The notes beneath the pieces were generated by a model. The model saw nothing but the letters and a program-made list of their open reading frames with translations. It did not search any database and was not told where the DNA came from. A DNA stretch of 64,000 nt, taken from the NCBI GenBank assembly GCA_947650365.1, contig OX393555.1, forward strand, positions 79,489,995 to 79,553,994. Reading direction: 5' to 3'. The DNA comes from Chamaelirium japonicum. Its lineage: Eukaryota; Streptophyta; Magnoliopsida; Liliales; Melanthiaceae. This document shows, piece by piece, positions 15,028-27,527 of this stretch (its first letter is position 1; every line of letters starts with the position of its first letter). A program made the translations under genes and the position numbers.

Positions 15028-15063
15028 GATTAATTCTTACTTATTCGTACGATCCATTCTAAT
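15028..15063 (+). repeat. Micro-inverted plus-type stretch (about 36 bp)
   Basis: One and a half plus-type units lie between two minus-type blocks. The left edge is a near-hairpin (AGTAAGA, 5-base loop, TCTTACT) and the right edge is the 40-bp palindrome at 15043-15082. Confidence 0.85.
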
Positions 15064-15082
15064 TAGAATGGATCGTACGAAT
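15043..15082. repeat. Perfect 40-bp palindrome at a strand switch
   Basis: The two 20-base halves are exact reverse complements, centred between 15062 and 15063 on CTAATTAG. Half a plus-type unit and spacer meets its own complement. It is the longest perfect palindrome I noticed and could extrude as a cruciform. Confidence 0.92.
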
Positions 15083-15538
15083 GAATTAGAATGGATTGTA
15101 TGAATGAATTAGAATGGGTCGTGCGAATGAATTAGAATGGATCGTACGAATGAATTAGAATGGATACATTCATGTGAAAGAATTAGAATGGATTGTATGA
15201 ATGAATTAGAATGGATCGTATGAATGAATTAGAATGGATCGTGCGAATGAATTAGAATGGATCGTATGAATAAAATGGAATGGATCGTACGAATGAATTA
15301 GAATGGATCGTGCGAATGAATTAGATTGGATCGTGCAAATGGATCGTACGAATGAATTAGAATGGATTGTACGAATGAATTAGAATGTATTGTACGAATG
15401 AATTAGAATAGATTGTGGGAATGATTTAGAATGTATCGTACGAATGAATTAGAATGGATCGTATGAATGAATTAGAATGGATCGTACGAATGAATTAGAA
15501 TGGATACATTCGTGCGAAAGAATTAGAATGGATCGTGC
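15064..15538 (-). repeat. Minus-type block
   Basis: Minus-type units from the palindrome to the switch GATCGTGCTAATTCATTC. It matches 27003-27527 at an offset of about 11.99 kb, and the same closing junction word occurs at 32370 and (as GTGCTGATTC) near 62308. Confidence 0.9.
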
Positions 15539-17800
15539 TAATTCATTCAAATGATCCATTCTAATTCATTCATACGATCTATTCTAATTCATTCGAACAA
15601 TCTATTCTAATTCATTCGTATGATCCATTTTAATTCATTCGCACGATCGATTCTAATTCATTTGAACGATCCATTCTAATTCATTCATACAATCCATTCT
15701 AATTCTTTCGCAAGATTGTATCCATTCTAATTCATTCGTACGATCCACACTAATTCCTTCGTATGATCCATTCTAATTTATGCGTACGATCCATTCTAAT
15801 TCATTCATACGATCCATTCTAATTCATTCATACAATCTATTCTAATTCGTTCGCACGAATGTATCTATTCTAATTCATTCGTACGATCAACCCTAATTCC
15901 TTCGTATGATCTATTCTAATTCATTCGCTCGAATGTATCCATTCTAATTCATTCGTACGATCCATTCTAATTCATTTGTACTATCCACCCTAATTCCTTC
16001 GTATGATCCATTCTAATTCATTCGCACGAATGTATCCATTCTAATTCATTCGTACGATCCATTCGAATTCATTCATACGATACACTCTAATTCATTCGCA
16101 CGAATGTATCCATTCTAATTCATTCGTACGATCCATTCTAATTAATTCGCACGATCCAATTTAATTCATTTGCACGATCCATTCTAATTCATTCGTACGA
16201 TCTATTTTATTTCATTCGTACGATCCATTCTTACTCATTCGTACGATCCATTCTGATTCATTCACACGAATATATCCTCATTCGCACGATCCATTCTAAT
16301 TCATTTGCACGATCCATTCTAATTCATTCATTCAGTCCATTCTAATTCTTTCGCACCAATGTATCCATTCTAATTCATTCGTACGATCCACCCTAATTCC
16401 TTCGTATGATCCATTCTAATTCATTCGCACGAATGTATCCATTCTAAATCATTCGTACGATCCATTCGAATTCATTCATATGATCCATTCTAATTCATTC
16501 ATACGATCCATTCTAATTTATTCGCACGAATGTATCCATTCTAATTCATTCATACGATCCATTCTAATTCATTCGCACAATCTATTCTAATTCATTCGTA
16601 CGATCCATTCTAATTCAATCGCACGATCCATTCTAATTCATTCGCACAATCTATTCTAATTCATTCATACAATCCATTCTAATTCTTTTGCACGAATGTA
16701 TCTATTCAAATTCATTCGTACGATCCATTCTAATTCCTTCATATGATCCATTCTAATTCCTTCGTACGATCCGTTCTATTTCATTCGTATGATCCATTCT
16801 AATTCCTTCGTACGATCCATTCTAATTCATTACCATGAATGTATCCATTCTAATTCGTACGTACGATCCATTCTAATTCATTCATACGATCAATTCTAAT
16901 TCATTCGCACGAATATATCCATTCTAATTCATTCGTATGATCCATTCTAATTCATTCGCACGATCCATTCTAATTCATTCGTACGATCCATTCTGATTCA
17001 TTCATACGATCCATACTAATTCATTAGCACGAATGTATCCATTCTAATTCATTCGTGCGATCCTTTCTAATTCATTCTAATCCATTCTAATTCATTCGTA
17101 CGATCCATTCTAATTTCATACGTACGATCCATTCTAATTCATTCATACGATCCATTCTAATTTATTCGCACGAATATATCCATTCTAATTCATTCGTACG
17201 ATCCATTCTAATTCATTCGCACGAATGTATCCATTCTAATTCATTCTAATTCCTTCGTATGATTCATTCGTACGATCCATTCTAATTCCTTCGCACGAAA
17301 ATATCCATTCTAATTCATTCGTACATACGATACATTCTAATTCATTCGCACGATCTATTCTAATTCATTCATACGATCTATTCTAATTCATTCATACAAT
17401 CCATTCTAATTCTTTCGTACGAATGTATCCATTCTAATTAATTCATACAATCCATTCTAATTCTTTCGCACGATCCATTCTAATTCCTTCGTACGATCCA
17501 TTCTAATTCATTCGTAAAATCCATTCTAATTCATTCGCACCATCCATTCTAATTCATTCATACGATCCATTCTAATTCATTTATACAATCCATTCTAATT
17601 CTTTCACACGAATGTATCCATTCTAATTCATTCGTACGATCCACCCTAATTCCTTCGTATGATCCATTCTAATTCATTCGCACGAATGTATCCATTCTAA
17701 TTCATTCGTAATATCCATTCGAATTCATTCATACGATCCATTTTAAATCATTCATACATTCCATTCTAATTCATTTATACGATCCATTCTAATTCATTTA
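15539..17800 (+). repeat. Plus-type block, right part of 12-kb segment copy 1
   Basis: C-rich units rich in the ACCCTAATTCC variant (15735, 15891, 15985, 16388, 17642). It carries a truncated unit, GTATCCTCATTCG near 16276, with counterparts at 28288 and 63068. It ends at ATTTATACGAATGAAATAG, turning to minus-type. Confidence 0.9.
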
Positions 17801-18765
17801 TACGAATGAAATAGAATGGATCGTACGAATGAATTAGAATGGATCGTGCAAATGAATTAGAATGGATCGTGCGAATGAATTAAAATGGATCGTACGAATG
17901 AGTAAGAATGGATCATACGAATGAAATAGAATGGATCATATGAATGAATTAGAATGGATCGTACGAATGAATTAGAATAGATCGTGCGAATGAATTAGAA
18001 TGGATCGTGCGAATGAATTATAATGGATCGTACAAATGAATTAGAATGGATCGTATGAATGAATTAGAATGGATCATGCGAATGAATTAGAATGGATCGT
18101 ATGAATGAATTTGAATGGATCGTACGAATGAATTAGAATGGATACATTCGTGCGAATGAATTAGAATGGATTATACGAAGGAATTAGGGTGAATCGTAGA
18201 AATGAATTAGAATAGATACATTCGTGTGAAAGAAATAGAATGGACTGTATGAATCAATTAGAATGGATCGTATGAATAAATTAGAATGGATCGTATGAAT
18301 GAATTAGAATGGATCATACAAAGGAATTAGAATGGATACATTCATGCGAAAGAATTATAAAGGATTGTATGAATGAATTAGAATGGATCGTATGAATGAA
18401 TTAGAATGGATCATGCGAATGAATTAGAATGGATCGTACGAATGAATTTTAATGGATCGTATGAATGAATTAGAATGGATCATGCGAATGAAATAGAATG
18501 GATCGTACGAATGAATTAGAATGGATCGTGCTAATGAATTAGAATGGATCGTACGAATGAATTAGAAGGGATCATACGAAGGAATTAGGGTTGATCGTAC
18601 GAATGAATTAGAATGGAAACATTCGTGCGAAAGAATTAGAATAGATTGTATGAATGAATTAGAATGGATCGTGCAAATGAATTAGAATGGATCGTGCGAA
18701 TGAATTAGAATGGATCGTACGAATGAATTAGAATAGATTGTGCGAATGAATTAGAATGGATCGTA
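17801..18765 (-). repeat. Minus-type block, shortened third copy of the 5.4-kb minus arm
   Basis: Marker order matches roughly 7.5-8.6 kb: GAATTAGGGTG then AGATACATTCGTG with AAGAAATAG near 18185-18240, and GGAAACATTCG at 18615 (compare 8440 and 2974). It lacks the first part of the arm. It ends in a different junction, at the palindrome 18754-18775. Confidence 0.85.
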
Positions 18766-18775
18766 CGATCCATTC
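18754..18775. repeat. 22-bp palindrome at minus-to-plus switch
   Basis: A perfect palindrome centred on CGTACG joins a minus-type unit to a plus-type unit through their common spacer (GGATCGTACGATCC in the middle). Confidence 0.9.
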
Positions 18776-18779
18776 GAAT

Positions 18780-20480
18780 TCATTCATACGATCCATTCTA
18801 ATTCATTCGTACGATCCATTCTAATTCATTCATACAAACCATTCTATTTCATTCGTACGAACCATTCTTACTCATTCATACGATCCATTCTAATTCATTC
18901 GCACGAATGTATCCATTCTAATTCATTCATACGATCCATTCTAATTCATTCGCACGATCCATTCTAATTAAATCATACGATCCATTCTAATTCATTCGTA
19001 CGATCCATTCTAATTCATTCGCACAATCTATTCTAATTCATTCGTACGATCCATTCTAATTCATTAGCACGATCCATTCTAATTCATTCATACGATCCAT
19101 TCTATTTCTTTCGTACGATCCATTCTTACTGATTTGTACGATCCATTCTAATTCATTTGCACGAATGTATCGATTCTAATTCGTTCGTACGATCCAGTCT
19201 AATTCATTCGCACGATCCATTCGAATTCATTCATTCGATCCATTCTAATTCATTCATACGATCCATTCTAATTCATTCGCACGAATGTATCCATTGTAAT
19301 TCATTCATACGATCCATTCTAATTCATTTACACAATCTATTCTAATTCATTCGTACGATCCATTCTAATTCATTAGCACGATCCATTCTAATTCATTCGT
19401 ACGATCCATTCTATTTCATTCGTACGATCCATTCTTACCTATTCGTACGATCCATTCTAATTCATTCGCACGAATGTATCCATTCTATTCTAATTCATTC
19501 GTACGATCCATTCTAATTCATTCGCACGATCCATTCTAATTCATTCATACAATCCATTCTAATTCATTCATACGATCCATTCTAATTCATTCGCACGATC
19601 CATTGTAATTCATTCATACGATCCATTCTAATTCATTCATACAATCCATTCTAATTCTTTCGCACGAATGTATCCATTCTAATTCATTTGTACGATCCAC
19701 CCTAATTCCTTCGTATTATCCATTCTAATTCATTCGCACGAATGTATCCATTCTAATTCATTCGTACGGTCCATTCGAATTCATTCCTACGATCCATTCT
19801 AATTCATTCATACGATCCATTCTAATTCATTCATACGATCTATTCTAATTTATTCGCACGAATGTATTCATTCGCACAATCTATTCTAATTCATTCGTAC
19901 GATCCATTCTAATTCATTAGCACAATCCATTCTAATTCATTCGTACGATCCATTCTATTTCATTCGTATGATCTATTCTAACTCATTCGTACGATCCATT
20001 CAAATTCATTCACACGAATGAATCCATTCTAATTCATTCGTACGATCCATTCTAATTCATTCGCACGAACCATTCTAATTCATTCGTACGATCCATTCTA
20101 ATTCATTCGTACGATCCATTCTAACTCATTCGCACAATCTATTCTAATTCATTTGTACGATCCATTCTAATTCATTAGCACGATCCATTCTAATTCATTC
20201 GTATGATCCGTTCTATTTCATTCGTACGATCCATTATTACTCATTCGTACGATCCATTCTAATTCATTCGCACGAATGTATCCATTCTAATTCATTCGTA
20301 CGATCCATTCTAATTCATTCGTACGATCCATTCTAATTCATTCGCACGATCCATTCAAATTCATTCGCACGATCCATTCTAATTTATTCATACGATCCAT
20401 TCTAATTCATTCGTACAATCCATTCTAATTCATTAGCACTATCCATTCTAATTCATTCATACGATCTATTCTAATTTATA
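18780..20480 (+). repeat. 3.46-kb duplication, copy 1
   Basis: Private landmarks recur 3460-3461 bp downstream: the AATTAAATC variant (18966/22425), the CTATTCTAATTC unit (19481/22942), CACACGAATGAATCC (20011/23471) and the shortened CTAATTTATA unit (20472/23932). Edges are approximate. Confidence 0.8.
18868..19125 (+). repeat. 258-bp higher-order repeat copy
   Basis: Spans two CATTCTTACT markers and includes the AATTAAATCATACG private variant. Its counterpart 3461 bp downstream is 22329-22586. The next marker (19435) is 309 bp on, that is 258 plus one 23-mer and one 28-mer; the downstream copy shows the same 309 (22587 to 22896). Confidence 0.85.
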
Positions 20481-21160
20481 CGATCCATTCTAATTCATTC
20501 ATACGATCCATTCTATTTCATTCGTATGATCCATTCTAATTCATTCATATGATCCATTCTATTTCATTCGTACGATCCATTCTTACTTATTCGTACGATC
20601 AAATCTAATTCATTCGCACGATCCAATCATATTCATTCATACGATCCATTCTAATTCATTCGTACGATCCATTCTTACTCATTCGTACGATCCATTCAAA
20701 TTCATTCCCACGAATGTATCCATTCTAATTCATTCGTACGATGCATTATAATTCATTCGCACGATCCATTCTAATTCATTCATACGATCCATTCTAATTC
20801 ATTCGTACGATCCATTCTAATTCGTTCATACAAACCATTCTAATTCATTCATACGATCCATTCTAATTCATTCGTACGATCCATTCTAATTCATTCATAC
20901 GATCCATTCTATTTCATTCGTACAAACCATTCTTACTCATTCATACGATCCTTTCTAATTCATTCGCACGAATGTATCCATTCTAATTCATTCGTACGAT
21001 CCATTCTAATTCATTCGCACGATCCATTCTAATTAAATCATACGATCCATTCTAATTCATTCGTACGATCCATTCTAATTCATTCGCACAATCTATTCTA
21101 ATTCATTCGTACGATCCATTCTAATTCATTCGCACAGTCTATTCTAATTCATTCGTATGT
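20160..21160 (+). repeat. 1.0-kb tandem duplication, copy 1
   Basis: The stretch around 20170-20520 reads almost the same as 21170-21520 at an offset of exactly 1000 bp. Both have the TATGATCCGTTCTATTTC unit, the AGCACTATCC spacer and the shortened CTAATTTATACGAT unit (20472 and 21472). Confidence 0.75.
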
Positions 21161-22160
21161 TCTATTCTAATTCATTAGCACGATCCATTCTAATTCATTC
21201 ATATGATCCGTTCTATTTCATTCGTACGATCCATTCTTACTCATTCATGCGATCCATTCTAATTCATTCGCACGAATGTATCCATTCTAATTCATTCGTA
21301 CAATCCATTCTAATTCATTCGTACGATCCATTCTAATTCATTCGCACGATCCATTCTAATTCATTCGCACGATACATTCTAATTCATTCGTACGATCCAT
21401 TCTAATTTATTCGTACAATCCATTCTAATTCATTAGCACTATCCTTTCTAATTCATTCATACGATCTATTCTAATTTATACGATCTATTCTAATTCATTC
21501 ATATGATCCATTCTATTTCATTCGTACGATCCATTCTTACTTATTCGTACGATCCAATCTAATTCATTCGCACGATCCAATCATATTCATTCGTATGATC
21601 CATTCTAATTCATTCGTACGATCCATTCTATTTCATTCATACGATCCATTCTTACTCATTCGTACGATCTATTCTAATTCATTCGCACGAATGTATCCAT
21701 TCTAATTCATTCGTACGATCCATTCTAATTCATTCGCACGATCCATTCTAATTCATTTATACGATCCATTCTAATTCATTCGTACGATCCATTCTAATTC
21801 ATTCATACAAACCATTCTAAATCTTTCGCACGAATGTATCCATTCTAATTCATTCGTACGATCTATTCTAATTCATTCGCCCGATCCATTCTAATTCATT
21901 CATACGATCCATTCTAATTCATTTGTACGATCCATTCTAATTCATACGTACGATTCATTCGAATTCATTCATACGATCTATTCTAATTCATTCATACGAT
22001 CCATTCTAATTCATTCGCACGAATGTATCCATTCTAAATCATTCGTATGATCCATTCTAATTCATTCGCATGATCCAATCTAATTCATTCGCACGATCCA
22101 TTCTAATTCATTCGTACGATCCATTCTATTTCATTCGTACAATACATTCTTACTCACCAT
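21161..22160 (+). repeat. 1.0-kb tandem duplication, copy 2
   Basis: Second copy of the previous segment, drifting out of register toward its right end, where the private variants no longer match. It lies inside the interval between the two 3.46-kb copies. Confidence 0.7.
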
Positions 22161-22239
22161 TCTAATTCATTCGCACGAATGTATCCATTCTAATTCATTC
22201 GTACGATCCATTCTAGTTCATTCGCACGATCCATTCTAA

Positions 22240-23940
22240 TTCATTCATACGATCCATTCTAATTCATTCGTACGATCCATTCTAATTCATTCATACGATC
22301 CATTTTATTTCATTCGTACGATCCATTCTTACTCATTCATACGATCCATTCTAATTCATTCGCATGAATGTATCCATTCTAATTCATTCGTACGATCCAT
22401 TCTAATTCATTCGCACGATCCATTCTAATTAAATCATACGATCCATTCTAATTCATTCGTACGATCCATTCTAATTCATTCGCACAATTTATTCTAATTC
22501 ATTCGTACGATCCATTCTAATTCATTAGCACGATCCATTCTAATTCATTCGTACGATCCATTCTATTTCTTTCGTACGATCCATTCTTACTGATTCGTAC
22601 GATCCATTCTAATTCATTCGCACGAATGTATCCATTCTAATTCGTTCGTACGATCCATTCTAATTCATTCGCACGATCCATTCGAATTCATTCATACGAT
22701 CCATTCTAATTCATTCGTACGATCCATTCTAATTCATTCGCACGAATGTATCCATTCTAATTCATTCGTACGATCCATTCTAATTCATTCACACAATCTA
22801 TTCTAATTCATTCGTACGATCCATTCTAAATCATTAGCACGATCCATTCTAATTCATTCGTACGATCCATTCTATTTCATTCGTACGATCCATTCTTACC
22901 TATTCGTACGATCCATTCTAATTCATTCGCACGAATGTATCCATTCTATTCTAATTCATTCGTACGATCTATTCTAATTCATTCACACGATCCATTCTAA
23001 TTCATTCATACAATCCATTCTAATTCATTCATATGATCCATTCTAATTCATTCGCACGATCCATTCTAATTCATTCATACGATCCATTCTAATTCATTCA
23101 TACAATCCATTCTAATTCTTTCGCACGAATGTATCCATTCTAATTCATTTGTACGATCCACCCTAATTCCTTCGTATGATCCATTCTAATTCATTTCAAG
23201 AATGTATCCATTCTAATTCATTCATACGGTCCATTCGAATACATTCCTACGATCCATTCTAATTCATTCATACGATCCATTCTAATTCATTCATACGATC
23301 TATTCTAATTCATTCGCACGAATGTATTCATTCGCACAATCTATTCTAATTCATTCGTACGATCCATTCTAATTCATTAGCACGATCCATTCTAATTCAT
23401 TCGTACGATCCATTCTATTTCATTCCTATGATCTATTCTAACTCATTCGTACGATCCATTCAAATTCATTCACACGAATGAATCCATTCTAATTCATTCG
23501 TACAATCCATTCTAATTCATTCGCACGAACCATTCTAATTCATTCGTACGATCCATTCTAATTCATTCGTACGATCCATTCTAATTCATTCGCATAATCT
23601 ATTCTAATTCATTCGTACGATCCATTCTAATTCATTAGCACGATCCATTCTATTTCATTCGTATGATCCGTTCTATTTCATTCGTACGATCCATTCTTAC
23701 TCATTCGTACGATCCATTCTAATTCATTCGCACGAATGTATCCATTCTAATTCATTCGAACGATCCATTCTAATTCATTCGTACGATCCATTCTAATTCA
23801 TTCGCACGATCTATTCTAATTCATTCGTACGATCCATTCTAATTCATTCGTACGATCCATTCTAATGCATTCGTACAATCCATTCTAATTCATTAGCACT
23901 ATCCATTCTAATTCATTCATACGATCTATTCTAATTTATA
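22240..23940 (+). repeat. 3.46-kb duplication, copy 2
   Basis: Counterpart of 18780-20480 with the same run of private variants. Single-base differences are scattered, so the two copies are old enough to have diverged slightly. Confidence 0.8.
22329..22586 (+). repeat. 258-bp higher-order repeat copy
   Basis: Same arrangement as 18868-19125, including the AATTAAATCATACG unit, at an offset of 3461 bp. Shared private variants show it came from duplication of a longer segment, not independent formation. Confidence 0.85.
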
Positions 23941-25528
23941 GGATCCATTCTAATTCATTCATACGATCCATTCTATTTCATTCGTATGATCCATTCTAAT
24001 TCATTCATTTGATCCATTCTATTTCATTCGTACGATCCATTCTTACTCATTCGTACGTTCCAATCTAGTTCATTCGCATGATCCAATCATATTCATTCGT
24101 ACGATCCATTCTAATTCATTCGTACGATCCATTCTATTTCATTCATACGATCCATTCTTACTCATTCGTACCATCCATTCTAATTCATTCGCACGAATGT
24201 ATCCATTCTAATTCATTCGTACGATCCAATCTAATTCCTTCGCACGATCCTTTCTAAATCATTCATACGATCCATTCTAATTCATTCGTACGATCCATTC
24301 TAATTCATTCATACAATCAATTCTAATTCTTTTGCACGAATGTATCCATTCTAATTCATTCATACGATCCATTCTAATTCATTTGCACGATCCATTCTAA
24401 TTCATTCATACGATCCATTCTAATTCATTCATACGATCCATTCTAATTCATATATACGATCCATTCGAATTCATTCATACGATCCTGTCTAATTCTTTCA
24501 TATGATCGATACTAATTCATTCGCACGAATGTATCCATTCTAATTCATTCATACGATCCATTCTAATTCATTCGCACGATCCAATCTAATTCATTCGCAC
24601 GATCCATTCTAATTCGTTCGTACGATCTATTTTATTTGATTCGTACGATCCATTCTTACTCATTCGTACTATCCATTCTATTTAATTCGTACGATCCATT
24701 TTTACTGATTCGTACGATCCATTCTAATTCGTTCGCACGAATGTATCCATTCTAATTCATTCGTACGATCCATTCTAATTCATTCGCACGATCCATTCTA
24801 CTTCATTCATACGATCCATTCTAATTCATTCATATGATACATTCTAATTCATTCGCACGAATGTATCAATTCTAATTCATTCGTACGATCCATTCTAATT
24901 CAATCGCACAACCTATTATAATTCACTCGTACGATCCATTCTAATTCATTAGCACGATCCATTCTAATTCATTCGTACGATCCATTCTATTTCATTCGTA
25001 CGATCCATTCTTACTCATTCGTACAATCCATTATAATTCATTCGCACGAATGTATCCATTTTATTCTAATTCATTCATACGATCCATTCTAATTCATTCG
25101 CACGATCCATTCTAATTCATTCATACGATCCATTCTAATTAATTCGTACGATCCAGTTTAATTCATTCGCACGATCCATTCTACATTCATACTATCCATT
25201 CTAATTCATTCATACAATCCATTCTAATTCTTTCGCACGAATGTATCCATTCTAATTCATTCGTACGATCCACCCTAATTCCTTTGTACGATCCATTCTA
25301 ATTCATTCGGATGAATGTATCCATTCTAATTCATTCGTACGATCCATTCGAATTCATTCATACGATCCATTCTAATTCATTCATGCGATCCATTCTAATT
25401 CATTCGCACGAATGTATTCATTCGAACAATCTATTCTAATTCATTCGTACGATCCATTCTATTTCATTAGCACGATCCATTCTAATTCATTCGTACGATC
25501 CATTCTATTTCATTCGTACGATCCATTC

Positions 25529-25786
25529 TTACTCATTCGTACGATCCATTCTAATTCATTCGCACGAATGTATCCATTCTAATTCAGTCATACGATCCAT
25601 TCTAATTCATTCGCACGATCCATTCTAATTTATTCATACGATCCATTCTAATTCATTCGTACGATCCATTCTAATTCATTCGCACAATCTATTCTAAGTC
25701 ATTCGTACGATCCATTCTAATTCATTAGCACTATCCATTCTAATTCATTCGTACGATCTATTCTATTTCATTCGTACGATCCATTC
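25529..25786 (+). repeat. 258-bp, 11-unit higher-order repeat (clear example)
   Basis: From one CTTACTC marker to the next lie eleven units: one plain 23-mer, a 28-mer after a CGCAC spacer, then spacers CATAC, CGCAC, CATAC, CGTAC, CGCACAATC, CGTAC and AGCAC, then the CTATTTC unit and the CTTACTC unit. Ten 23-mers plus one 28-mer give exactly 258 bp. The same spacing is seen at 4587/4845, 10368/10626, 18868/19126 and 22329/22587. Confidence 0.9.
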
Positions 25787-26840
25787 TTACTCATTCGTAC
25801 GATCCATTCTAATTCATTCGCATGAATGTATCCATTCTAATTCATTCGCATGAATGTATCTATTCTAATTCATTTGTACGATCCATTCTAATTCATTCGC
25901 ACGATCCATTCTAATTCATTCGTACGATCCATTCTCATTCATTCGTACGATCCATTCTAATTCATTCATACGATCCATTCTAATTCATTCGCACGATCCA
26001 TTCTAATTCATTCATGCGATCCATTCTAATTCCTTCGTACGATCCATTCTAATTCATTCCCATGAATGTATCGATTCTAATTCATACGTATGATCCATTC
26101 TTACTCATTCGTACTATCCATTCTAATTCATTCGCACGATCGATTCTAATTCATTTGCACGATCCATTCTAATTCATTCATACAATCCAGTCTAATTCTT
26201 TTGCACGAATGTATCCATTCTAATTCATTCGTACGATCCATTCTAATTCCTTCGTTCGATCCATTATAATTCCTTCGTACGATCCATTCTAATTCCTTCG
26301 TATGATCCATTCTATTTCATTCGTATGATCCATTCTAATTCCTTCGTATGATCCATTCTAATTCATTCCCATGAATGTATCCATTCTAATTCCTTCGTAC
26401 GATTCATTCTAATTCATTTGTACGATCCATTCTTTCGTATGTATCCATTCTAATTTATTCGTACGATCAATTCTAATTCATTCGCCCGATCCATTCTAAT
26501 TCATTCGTACGATCCATTCTAATTCATTCATACGATCCATTCTAATTCATTCGCACGATCCATTCTAATTCATTCTTACGATCCATTCTAATTCTTTCGT
26601 ACGATCAATTTTAATTCATTCGCACAATCTATTCTAATTCATTCGTACGATCCATTCTAATTCATTAGCACGATCCATTCTAATTTATTCATATGATCCA
26701 TTCTATTTCATTCGTACGATCCATTCTTACTCGTTCATACGATCCATTCTAATTCATTCGCACGATCCATTCTAATTCATTCATACGATCCATTCTATTA
26801 CATTCGTACGATCCATTCTTACTCATTCGTACGATCCATT

Positions 26841-26968
26841 CATGGGAATGAATTAGAATGGATCATACAAAAGAATTAGAAAGGATCGTACAAATGAATT
26901 AGAATAGATTGTGCGAATATATTAGAATGGATCATATGAATGAATTAGAATGGATTGTGCTAATGAGT
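26841..26968 (-). repeat. Short minus-type block
   Basis: Homologue of 14898-15027, entered through the same CATTCATGGGAATG junction and ending in the hairpin at 26962-26988. Confidence 0.88.
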
Positions 26969-26988
26969 AAGATCAATTCTTACTCATT
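26962..26988. repeat. Perfect hairpin: 11-bp arms, 5-base loop
   Basis: AATGAGTAAGA, loop TCAAT, then TCTTACTCATT. It marks the left edge of the micro-inversion. The homologous site in the other 12-kb copy (near 15020) has one arm mismatch. Confidence 0.9.
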
Positions 26989-27002
26989 CGTACGACCCAT
27001 TC
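26969..27002 (+). repeat. Micro-inverted plus-type stretch (about 34 bp)
   Basis: Short plus-type stretch between the hairpin and CATTCTAATTAGAATG. Matches 15028-15063; here a GACCC change shortens the perfect palindrome. Confidence 0.85.
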
Positions 27003-27527
27003 TAATTAGAATGGATCGTACGAATGAATTAGAATGGATTGTATGAATGAATTAGAATGGATCGTGCGAATGAATTATAATGGATCGTACGAATAAATTA
27101 GAATGGATACATTCGTGCGAAAGAATTAGAATGGATTGTATGAATGAATTAGAATAGATCGTACGAATGAATTAGAATGGATCGTATGAATGAATTAGAA
27201 TGGATCGTGCGAATGAATTTGAATGGATCGTATGAATGAAATAGAATGGATCATACGAATGAATTAGAATGGATCGTGCGAATGAATTAGATTGGATCGT
27301 GCGAATGGATCGTACGAATGAATAAGAATGGATCATACGAATGAATTAGAATGTATTGTACGAATGAATTAGAATAGATTGTGCGAATGATTTAGAATGG
27401 ATCGTACGAATAAATTAGAATGGATCGTACGAATGAATTAGAATGGATCGTATGAATGAATTAGAATGGATCGTACGAATGAATTAGAATGGATACATTC
27501 GTGCGAAAGAATTAGAATGGATCGTGC
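27003..27527 (-). repeat. Minus-type block
   Basis: Matches 15064-15538 but is about 50 bp longer, close to two extra units. It closes with GATCGTGCTAATTCATTC. Confidence 0.9.

Larger units (their letters stand above)
10600..17730. repeat. Segment of about 12-kb duplication, copy 1
   Basis: Landmarks repeat at 22.56-29.69 kb: 10602/22564, 11341/23472, 12903/25057, 14898/26841, 15535/27524 and 16276/28288. Offsets run from 11943 to 12154 bp, several differing by 23 or 46 bp, which fits gain and loss of whole units. The left edge is uncertain; the right edge is where the two copies diverge. Confidence 0.75.
18766..26840 (+). repeat. Longest plus-type block (about 8 kb)
   Basis: Uninterrupted C-rich units showing the 258-bp higher-order repeat most clearly: CATTCTTACT markers at 18868/19126, 22329/22587 and 25529/25787. 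The rare variant TAATTAAATCATACG recurs at 18966, 21030 and 22425, revealing nested duplications. It ends at the CATTCATGGGAATG junction, as at 14898. Confidence 0.93.

Noticed and set aside
18766-26840. CENP-B box in ATTCGTACGATCCATTC
   Set aside because: TTCG, the central A and the following C fall at the right spacing for the box NTTCGNNNNANNCGGGN, but the essential GGG is ATT here. Six of nine core positions can match by chance in a unit repeated thousands of times.
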